Origin: Antedon mediterranea
Taxonomy: Eukaryota; Echinodermata; Crinoidea; Comatulida; Antedonidae
Assembly: GCF_964355755.1 (NCBI RefSeq)
Contig: NC_092671.1
Span: 4,907,001-4,971,000, forward strand
Direction: 5' to 3'
Length of the DNA: 64,000 nt
Part shown: positions 13,501 through 25,500 of the stretch, piece after piece
How the letters are laid out: the number at the start of each line of letters is the position of its first letter
Position numbering within the stretch: position 1 is the stretch's first letter
Program-made: the position numbers and the translations under genes
Notes under the pieces: generated by a model
Databases searched by the model: none
What the model was told of the DNA's origin: nothing
The model's input: the letters and a program-made list of their open reading frames with translations, nothing else

Positions 13501-16500
13501 TTTTTATGTTATTCTTGGCAATTACGTTCCGTAGTGTAATTAAACTATTTAAGGCACGTCACGTTTTAATGGATGACTGATAACGTGTTTTTATGGAAAG
13601 GAATAGGGTAATTGAAGCATTTTGAATTTGGTTTTGCCGTAGCCTTACAACCCATAATGCCCTCGTTTGTTCCACTCGGCATCCTCATAGAATAATGAAG
13701 AACAAAAAATAGACAAAGTTATCCATGGTTTGTTTCAATAACCTTTCTGCGTTTGTTGAAACCTTTGCATAAACCAAGGATAGTGTTAAATTATTTTCTG
13801 AGAATGACATTAGAATCTTGATGGATAATGCAGTTGCATTTTGTGTTAAAATATTGACTAAATGGCAAGTAATCATTTTACGTATTATGTAATGAATACA
13901 CAGATTATGAAATGAATGAATTACAGTAGTTCATTGAGCGGCTGTAACTGCACCGGCATCAAATGTACGACTTACAGAAGCCGTACTATTATAGTTATCA
14001 GCGTTGAACGCGCGCGTGTAAAAGCAGTACTAATCAGCTTTTGAACTTGCGCGTATAAAACCCGTACAGTTACTATCACCTTTTGAACGTGCGCGTAAAA
14101 CAACCCTATAATTATCAGCATTTGAACACGCGAGTATAAATCCCGTGCAGTTTATTATCAGCATTTGAACGCGCTTGCAAAAGAGCTGTACAATCAATTA
14201 TCAGCATTTGAACGCGCGGGTTAAAATATATGTCTTACAATAACACTATGATGTTGAATTTTCAGACTGTAGATGACTGGAATTTTGATGTGTTTGCCTT
14301 GAATGACGAAACCGAAAATCATGCTCTGAAATATACCACGTATGAGTTATTTACTAGATACGATCTAATTAATAAATTCAAGGTAAGAACCATTTTAAAT
14401 TTAATTCATAATTATATTGAAAACCCCGAATTATGTCAGGTCAAATTAATGTTAAGGAGAGAAGAATGTTATTTGCCGAATGGTAAACTATGGATGTTAA
14501 CGGTCACACAAAAGGTAAGGAGATGATAATAATGATGATGATAATTTGAATGATTCCGGAATACCTGCCACAGATGGAAGAGTGTACTTGATTCTTGAGG
14601 GAGAGCGAGACACACGTTGATCATTATTTTTAAACTCTAGCGCTTAGATGTTGATGCTTATTATGTCTGTTATTCACTGTCAAACGATGAAACTGTTATG
14701 CTATCTGGAGATTCAAAATTAATTTGACCGTTGGCGATTAAACTTGTGACCTATCGCTCAGAACGTGGTTCGATTGCTTTTTTTTACGAAATAGTAATTT
14801 GACAATTCATTTTAAAATGTTATAAAACATGCTTCTCCCTGCTTTATTTATGAATTTTGCTGGTGGTATATAAATAGATGATATAATCGATCCTATTGTA
14901 TACCAATTGTATGCGACCTATGGCGTTTATATTCACGTATACGCCATACAGAATATACAATGATATTCAATGACTGAAGAAACTCAGTTTAGATTCACTC
15001 ATCTTTGACATTAATTTATTTGGCTTTATATGCCCTAATTAAAATATTCTAGTTGACGTTAGAGACGAAATGCCACGTTTACAATAACAGAAGGGAACAT
15101 TTGTTTAAATAAACCTGCGAATACTGTGAAAAGGATAAAACCACATGCCGAAAAGAAGCTCATTGCTATGTGCTTCTGTGTTAGTACTCATTGCTGGGCT
15201 TCTATTCGAGATGAGATCTATTGGAAGTTACCTTCTTTTGAAAACTAAGGAGAGAGGTTCTTTTCGAAATGAATGCTGTACATTTTGTGAATTTCTACTA
15301 AAATATTATACATTTTTAGACATCTTGGTTAAAGTTTCCCTGTCGATTTTACATATTTTGTCAATGAAGCAGACAAAGAAGATGCGATCAAAGCACTATT
15401 TGGAAGACAATAAACTATAAAATAAATGTTATACACGATACATTATTTATCATCAGTCTGATCTCTTAAGCAAGCAGTGTTTGTTATTTCTGTTCCCCGA
15501 CTTCCATGTTAACATGGACTATACACTCGTTATACAGTATTAGTACTATCTCGAAAAGAAGCCTATACATACTATCTTGAAAAGAAGCCCAGGTGGCCTC
15601 ATTTCGAGATAAGCTTCTTTTCGAGATTACTTTTCCAAACATACCAAGGAAGGGCTTCTTTTCGAGATTGGCTTCTTTTCGATAAGAACACTTTGTGAGC
15701 TTCTTTTAGTGGACGTTTTACGGTAAATATAACAGGGCAACTGCATGCTTCGAATTTGATTGTTGGGTAGATATAGATATAAGCTCATACCACTTTTTTT
15801 CTGATGACATTGAAAGAAATCGAAAGAGCGATCATAGAATGTTAATGATTCCTCCAAAAAATCAGTAAATTTCCTATGTTTTACTTATTTCACACAATGC
15901 TCGTTGCGCATCGCCGCTTTTTGGAAAATTGAGCGTTATTATTATGATGTTTGCGAATTATTGTATAGGCCTAATGATAGAATTTTTTTTTTTTATTTCG
16001 GGCTTAAACCCCCGGATTTACCCTTTAAGGTCACATATATTGGAGATTATTGCAACAAGATCAATAAGTACAACTTTGCATGAAAATATCTATAGATTGC
16101 GGATGTGCTAAATAATATATCGAGCGACTCGACTTTTTCGTAATTCATGAGAGGTTTTTAAACTCTTAAACTGATTCTATTCGTATTACTCATCATGTAC
16201 ACCATTTATTTTATTCTTTTGCAATCTTACTTTATTAATCATCATTTATTATCTTATAGAACGAGTGATAAATCAGAATGGAATTTCATTTATTTAATGA
16301 ATTACATTTAGTTTCAGGCATATTGGCTCTGTTCTTTAAACTGATGATTAAAGATGTTTGCGATATTTTATATGTTAATTATAATTATCCCCGTGGACTG
16401 TGTGTACCGTGTGCCGTGATGATTGAGTAAAACATATATAGGAAATTATCGATTTAAAATTAGTTATTTTCGTCGTGATCGTCAGTTTGTTCTTTTAATA

Positions 16501-19500
16501 ACGTAATTACGTCATAAGTTACAGTTTATTTTTATAGAGGTTTATTAGTGATAATCTATTGCTGAACGACGTTTATACTGTACTGAACCATGTGCAAATG
16601 GAATTTGTTTATGCTTTAACTTACCATCATCAGTCGATCAATGAAGTTTCCTCAATTCCTCATACGCCCATCCTTTCTTCTCCACATCGTCTTGGTTTAT
16701 CTCTATTTTTTTCAAATGTATTCATAAACACGATGTGTGTATTTGTTCCAGTGTTTCGAACATTAGGAAGCGCCCGATTCTCACACGGTATTATGTCTAG
16801 CGACACTAAACGGCATGCTGTTTCTTGTCTGCTGAATACAATCTTTGGCACATGTGTGTTAATGTTTATGTATTTATACATGCATTGCACTGTTTTATTA
16901 TTTACTTTCCTTTTTGTTTGCAGATACCGTCGTCTGCTTTACACGCATTTCTTGACGTCATGGAAGCAGGCTATCAGAGGTATAGGAACCCGTATCACAA
17001 CCATGTTCACGCGGCAGACGTACTCCAAACTGTTCATCACATTATTGTAAAAATGGGAATTGTGGTAATGCTTTATTTGATTTAAAACGTAACAAAGAGA
17101 CGAAAACGCTGGCGTGCGCGTTTAGACTATGATACTTTGTATCGGAACGGTTTTTGTACGCGCGCGTAAACTTCATGTCTTTTTGTGATGTAACTAACGT
17201 GATACGTGCAAATCATGTTCTTGTTATGCTCTATAGCAAACATTTCATGACTGTGAAAATTTACCATTCAATAAACATTCCGGGAAATTCGATATTAAAT
17301 GCCAATAGATAAAAACAGTTTCTGTTAGTCGCCTTTTACCTTTAATATTTTTTTGCAGCTTAGGCTAGCCTACAGTAATTAATATACGATGTATTTATTA
17401 TTAATAAATTAATTCGTTTCGGTTTCTAATAAAAATGTTATTTCAGCGTTTTCATGAATATTGATGTATTCAGTGTATAGAAACAGTCGACTATTATGAT
17501 AATAATAATATTCATCTAATCACGTGCTGTAGGCTTGTCCTGTCACAAACAACGTATTATCATCAATCATGGCCTTTTCTTGCAATATTAAAGAAAGCCT
17601 ATGTTTACACGTTCTTTTCCCAACTCTGTCAATCAGTTGGTTTAACTCGGTAGCTCTGCGTTAACACGTATGGTGGTAAAAGGGAGGTATAAAAATAATA
17701 ATTATTTTTATACCTCCCTGGTGGTATGGTATATCGGATGTAGCTCTGAAACATATCGTAGTTATGGGAGGTAAATTACGTCTGATGATTCAGATCAGCT
17801 TAAACCCGTTCCTTTAAGCCAGGGTTTAGGAAACACATCTTCGTATTTTACAACATTAGTTTTATCTTTTCTGCTTTAGCATTGGTTGAGTGATTTGGAG
17901 ATTCTGTCAGCGTTACTGGCAGCATTAATACATGATTATGAACACACGGGTACTTCAAACGCATTTCATGCAAATACAAGGTATCGTTGTCTTCATGGTT
18001 ATGATGTTTACCCAAAATACTTAAATTACCAACACAGTTACACTATTCCCTGATTTGAACCATATTTTCGTTCTCATTAGAGTAAAGGGATTGTTTTTTG
18101 TGTGTTTTCGGCATGTCATTGCGGGGTCATTGCCTTATAAACTTGCCTCAAGTATTAATTTTATATTGTTTCTGTTTTTATTCTAGTTCGATTTTTGTCT
18201 TTTGTATGTATTAAACGTATGAAACGCCATGTATGCCAAAATGTTTATTTTTTTCCAAATTCGAATCGCCTTCTACAACCCAGAATACTATAACAAGTGT
18301 CATCATGATATTGCAAATTATTAGTCGGTCAATTTTAATAAACTCTTAAGCCGCCCATTTGTTGTTTGATTCATAAAGCCAGTTATTACTTCAATTCAAT
18401 TCTGTAAATGTGTAAAGTGAATTACATTGCATAATGAATGTAACCTTATGCTTAAATGTCAGCTAGTTATTATCGTTGATTTCCGGTAATTATATTTACA
18501 TAGTGAAGATAAATTGTGCATAGCAAGCGAGGTTGTGTAAATGTCTATGTAGGTTATATGATTCAAGTGATAATCACACTGACATTTTCTATGCATAATG
18601 TTATTTTGGTACTGTATCTACACTTTTCCTTCCCAGTGTCGTGGGTCCGTTCAGGTTTAGTGATATTTGGCCATATCACTACCATATTCGGGCACATCAC
18701 ACTTTTTGTGTCAAACTAGTTACGTAGTGTAGTGTAGACAGAGCTTTAGTCATTTACCCGTGTAGGTTAGTTATTTACCCGGGTATGTTGAATATATATC
18801 CGGGTAAGTTATTTATTTAAACGAGTAAGTTATTTATTTACCCGTTTAAGCGTGGTTCCCACAAGCGACGCAACGCAAGGACGTAACGCAATGCAAGTGA
18901 ATTGACCAATCACAAGCGAATATGATTGCTAACTGTCTATTACTTCGCTTGTCATTGGTTAAAACGTTTGCGTTGCGTTTTAGTCCTTGCGTTACGTTCT
19001 AGTGGGAACCAAGCTTAAGTTATCTATTTACTCGGGTAAGTTAGTTATTTAGATGAAAGATGCATTGTGCATAGCAAGCAACGTTGTGTTTCTATATTTG
19101 AATCATAATAGATTAAAATTATAATCACAGTTTGAAATTTTTCTTTTTTTTAAACTATGGTCAGCTTCTATTCAGGGGACACCTTAAAGTGTCCCGTTAA
19201 CAAAGTTTTTACTTTAGTTATCAATTGTAATCTTTTCACTTCATTCTTACAATACCTTTTCCTTTGTTTTCTAATTTCAGTACAAATGTAGCGTTATTGT
19301 ACAATGATCGAGCAGTCTTAGAAAACCACCATATTAGCAGTACATTCCGAATTTTACGAGACGAAGATAAAAATATTCTAGTAAATCTATCAAGGGAAGA
19401 TTTCAGGTAACGTTAGTTGTTATTATTACAGTCTTACTGTCTTCTTTAATAAATATTTACTCTATGTCAGGTAATCTTCCCTTCTCCGCCAATGATTATG

Positions 19501-22500
19501 TTTTTCATAACAAACACACACATTATCCTCCGGTAGTTACTCTGGCCAAATGACGGCGTAAGACTCATTTTACACCAATGTTAATTTTATGTTTTCTGGA
19601 TGATAATATTATTAGGCTTAGTTTTAATGACAGTAATAATGTGTATCAAATTGTTACTTGGGCTGCCTATCCCAGGATCCTAGTTCCAATCATGCATTTC
19701 ATACAGGAACAAAACAACCCACTCCTTCGTTACGTTTATTTATTTGACCAGCATAAAATCAATACAATTCAAATATACGAAAATATATGAAAAATAGATG
19801 AAATGCTGGGCAGGGGCAGCTTAAGGAAAATACATTGCTGTATGCATATAAATGTTTCATAAAAATTTGTCAATAAAATTAAATTCTAAATTAAATCCTA
19901 AATACTTTATGCAGAGCATCTTGTTGTTGAACGAATACCTTAATAGGTGTGTCCCAAAGAAAAGGTTGTAATTAAATATAGTAATACTATATTAATAATA
20001 TAGTAATACTATATTAATAATATAGTTTTGAGATCAGGCGTGTACACTGTATACGCTAAAACAAATGTGTATCTTATACCTGTCAAATAAGCTAATATTA
20101 CATAATAATAATCTAATAGAAATTTTACATTGTCATTTAACCGTACAGTTAATAAATATAAAATACATTGTAAGCCTAACATCGAGACATGAATGATATA
20201 TTGTGATAAATTGTTAATTGCCAGCTTCCACGTTATACTCTCTTTTAGCGTTCTTTCCCGCCGGTGTTCTAGTAATGTCGGTTAACTGATTTCCCCTGTG
20301 CCGAGGGCTATATTTGATTTCGGATATTCGTAATTAAACCATAATGATTATGTTTACATAGTGAATAATACGTTATTTTGAGAATGACATTTTAGATTAG
20401 TTGTTAATAACTGTGGTATGAACTGATCTGTAACCGTCTTTATTGATGCATCAGTGTTTCTGGTTTTTATAGGCCTTTTATACGGTTACTCTGTGAGTTT
20501 AGTCCAGGATTTTGAAATAGGGAGGGGGAAATGGTTAGCAAATTTGATCAATCTGGCCCGGGCATAAACATTGTAAAATGAAATTTAAAATGTTCATCCA
20601 TCTATCTCTGCATTGAATTTGTATAAGGTTAACGCAATAATTTGACTTATGAAATTATCTCACTTCGATAAAACCACCTTCTCGGGAGCACACTTAGAGA
20701 AACCCCTGGCCATACGCATATCTTTTAGATGGATTCAGTACTAGATAGATACCGCATGTTTTCGTTATAAGTTATGAGCCTTTTAAAAATCCCCCTTTTA
20801 ACCTTGACGAACAACTTAGTTGTGAACAAATGTTAACCTCATGCTCCCAAGTAACGTCATATGTACATTAACTATCTCAAAGATTAATGATCGGTTCCCA
20901 CTAGGACGCAAACCGAGGACGTTAACTCAACGCAAGCGAGTTGACCAATGACAAGTGACAGTTCCAATCTATCATGCTTGATTCCCACTAGAGACGCAAG
21001 ACAACGACGTAACGCAATGTAAGGGATTTGACCAATCACAAGCGATTGATTTATTCGACTGTCGCTTGTCATTGGTCAACTCGTTTGCGTTGCATCTACG
21101 TCCTTGTGGGAACCAAGCTTTACATGCGATTTGCGTTGCGCTTACGTTACGTCCTAGTGGGAACAAGATTAAGGAGTTAAGGTCTTTACACTATGACTCC
21201 TATGATTTGAACCTAGAACATAGTGCTTGAAGGTGCTTTAACATTTAATCATAATACACCTCATGCCCTAAATGTAATTGTTCAGTGTGCTATTAATAGT
21301 AGGAAAATGTTATTAGTGAGTTTATTGAAAACCGCAGGGACTGCAGAAGAGATGTTAATTAACTTCTGGTTATCTTTAGGGAACTACGTCGTCTGGTGAT
21401 CGAAATGGTCCTTGCAACCGACATGTCGTTTCATTTTCAACAAATCAAACAAATTAAAAGTTGGATTGGAGTTTCTGGCGAATGGTGAGTTGAATGTGTT
21501 AATATTCAAGGGCATACAAAGCCGTAACTGTTTACCGAGAAACGACTTGCATTATTTTTTATGTTATTCGCACATAGAGTTAGTGTAAACTACCGTAATG
21601 GAAGCCAACAGCGCGATAAATTTATCCTGATCATCATGGTTGATGTTCTGTCTGGACGTAAGATTAATTATAATCAAATTCATTTAGCGTCGAGAGCGGC
21701 TCTATAGCTTATATCTTCTAAAGTTGACTTGATGATCGCACTGTGATGAGCGTAAATGCCCATTTACCCAGACTAGATGAAACCCGCGTAGTTTGTCCCA
21801 CGTAGAATCTGTATCTATCCTGAGCAAAACCCGCCCGTGCGCTCCGAGTTGTGTGTAAATGATCATAAGGAATAACATAGGTTCTATATTTGTATTACCG
21901 TTGCAGCTCGTCTGTGTAAATTGGCCTTTATGCGTGATTGATTTAGAAATAGTTACGGAATGCATCGGTATAAATACATTGCACGCAACATTCATTGCTT
22001 GTTGTACATAAAACATATTGTTTTGTATTTCGTTCGTGTTTCGACATAATAACCTACATTGATACATTTAATAGAACATTACAACTTTGAAATGCAGACT
22101 CATATTGTTAAAAAAACGTAACCAAATATAATTGGTCGTATACATGTTACATGTTGCACGTATCATTTGTTATGTATAATGAAAGTAATATTTTTTGTTA
22201 CAGTGTCGATAAAGCGAAGGCATTATCACTGATACTTCATTGCTCAGATATTAGCCATCCGGCAAAACACTGGGATTTACATTATAAATGGACCCGGTTA
22301 CTCATGCAGGAGTTCTTTTTACAGGTTCGTATCATTATGCTTTCATAGCGCATCAAACGAAAAAAAGAAGTCGACGCGCGCGTACAAAACTACACGCGCG
22401 TACTATTTTCATCATCATATCAACGCGTGTGTAAATTGCCTCTTCGTTGTATCACGGACGAAGAAACATCCATGACAAAGCTCGGTTCCCACTAGGACTG

Positions 22501-25500
22501 AAGTAATTTGACCAATCCCAAACTGTCGCTTGTGATTGGTCAACTCATTTACGTACGCACTTGCGTTACGTCCAAGTGAGAACTTATCTTAAAGTTCTAC
22601 TGATTGATCTTTGTACGAGGATACAACGACTGAAAAACTCGTTTTGTTTGTCTTTTGTGGGTTCATCCCACTTTGATATAATAAAACATTAATCGAAATT
22701 ATACATAACAATTAAAAGATTGATATAGGCCTACAGATATGATTGATATTTAGATTGAGTTTTTTTTTAATAATAACAATGATAGAAGTATATCACTTCA
22801 GGTAGAACGATGATTCAGTAAAGATGGTTCCTTGATAGAGGTGGTTCACTAGTGCGATTTTAAACAATAATGTTTTATTTTTCACATTCGCAACATCTGT
22901 GACTTTTTTCCTAAAATGTTGTGTATCCTTGGTTTTAGAGCGAATGAACCAATCACATTAATGCGTGTCGTAATACAGACCGTAATTCTAAATTACCTTG
23001 ATTTACACCACATTCTGGAGTTCTTTCTTCCCTTAGTGGGCACATTAAACTAATGGGTATATTTATCATGCATTTACATTTAGTATAAACATTACTTAAT
23101 GCATTGTTTAATTATGATTGATTGCCCATCTCAAAGTGCACGAACATAAGGTTCTGATGAGCAATTCCTTACATTTACAATAAGTACTGTAATAGTCTCA
23201 TAATTATAGCTGTTTTGAGTAGTAAAAGCTTAGTAGTATATTATGAATGTAAACATTAATTCAGAATACAGTAGAACCCCTATTAAGGGGACAATTTTGT
23301 TGCCCGTGTCCCCTGAATTGGACGTAGTGTGAAACCTATATTGTTCCTCGTTCGTTTCACGTGAAATTGTCCCCTTAATATGGATGGGTGTTACAAAGGA
23401 GAGGTCAATATGCAATACCGAGGTAATCTAAAAATAAAACACTGAGCTCGCCTTGCAGAGATAGGAACTCGTAACAGTACTTTGATATTATGTGTGGCTG
23501 CGACAAATGTCAACAGTACTCTGTACACTATATATAATTATTTTCCACGGCGTGTTGTCTGTTAAAGAGCGTGGAACTGATCATGTCGCAGCCACAGATA
23601 AACCCTTTGAATCCGGAGCTCAGCATCCTGTTGGTATATTGCCTTGGTAATACTAAGACATCCATGTGCCAAATGAATGTAATCACTTCAAGAGGTCCGC
23701 TTAGGAGAATACCATGCATTTATTAGGTACTTTAGGAAACAAACGGATCTCGATTGGCCGTTATAGAAGGTATAATAAAAAACCCACATTCATTCCATCC
23801 ATATATAAGAAATAAATTTCTATTCAAAATCAATTGAAATTGACGTTTTGTTTTCAACCACAATACTTTAGGGTGACCGAGAAATGGAGCTCGGACTGCC
23901 ATGTTCACCATTATGCGATAGAAGAAGTACTTTCATTGCCGAGTCTCAAATAGGTAAGACGGTAATATAAACGAATATGTTGAAATTTGATTTACGCGTG
24001 TGTTAAATAAGACTTGTAGCGTACTATTTCTTTCTATGGTTTATCGATTACTACTTGAAAACAATAAGTAGCTTCGTCTCGTTGCTTTAATTAAGTGTAT
24101 TCTCACCGTACTACACTGTATATTATCTTATCCTGAGATAGTAAATCACAATGACTGGTTTAAAAACAACATGTTAGCTCCGGGTTTAGAATTTATATTA
24201 TTTATAGAACATTGATAATAATCCCACTTATTTTCTGACAGTGGTGGTTAAACAAAACGAGTTAGTGAATTAAGCCCCATTAAAAAAATTGTTTAATATA
24301 GTGTTACAATTTATCATTAATTTTATTTAATTTTAGTGACATTTTTCTTAAAGAAAATATATATAAATCAAAATAATAAATTCATTTTATGTAGGAAGAT
24401 ACTACTTTTTATTACAAATAGTTGACGAATATGAAAATGTTTGAAAATCAGTACAATTCATATATTATAACATTACGAAAAAGTACTTTAGCATCGCTTT
24501 GTACTTCATTTCATGGCAATCGTTTTGCTTAGGAACCCAACAATAAACAATTTAAACCCGGAGCTACCCTTTAAGATTATAATCTAACTTATGTAACGTT
24601 AATACGATTAATGTAAAAGTATATTATCTTCATCAATGGAATATACACGCACAGGTTTCTTTAAAAACGCAGTAAAGCCGAAATAATATCATTTATTACA
24701 ATAATTACTTTATAGAGGTGAGTTTAATGAACGTAATATGATGAATGTTAGTTTTAGCATAAATTGATTGATTGAACATGTTCAGAATACGAGTGTCAGA
24801 AATACACATATTTGAATATATTTCGTCGCTTTGAATTCATATGTGCATCGTTTATGTAATCATGATTTACACAAAGATACAATAAGAAAAACTTCAGACG
24901 TACGACGACCTATGACATATACGGTAAATGACTTATGTTAATTGCACACGTCATTTGTCCAAGTAATGCCTGTAAAAATGTATTGTATTGTTTGTTTCTC
25001 AACGACCCCACTCTACTCCAAAAAGTGCGCATGTCTGTAATAATAAAAATCCGTCACCTGGAACCGAATTTAGTCTGACGTCATAAGTTCTAGATTAAGT
25101 CGAACGCTTTCTATTCTCTTGTTAAACACCATTAACGTTGTATGACTTCTAACTAAATGCGGAGAAAATAGCAATGTATTCAGTTATTATCACATTTTTA
25201 TTTTCGTCTATAAAATTTGTTGTCTAGACACATGTCTTTTATTTTTCAAAGGAAATGTATGTCACATTGTTGATAAGTCTAGACATCATCTTAAAATCAA
25301 TACCAAGCATTATGTTCACTAAGAGCTAAGATGTTTTTCAGTTCCTATCTCCAAGGCCAGTTCCCATGTTCTCCATTCAAACTAAGCTAAGGGAAACACA
25401 TCATTAACATTTAAACTTTCTCCTATCTTCTAAGCAAATATCACTAAAGGGAACCGCTTACATACTTATTGGTTTAAGTGAAATACTTAGTTATATATTT

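Noticed and set aside
13985-14228. CRISPR-like spaced repeats
   Set aside because: Units are degenerate, spacers are related to one another, and the setting is a eukaryotic intron.
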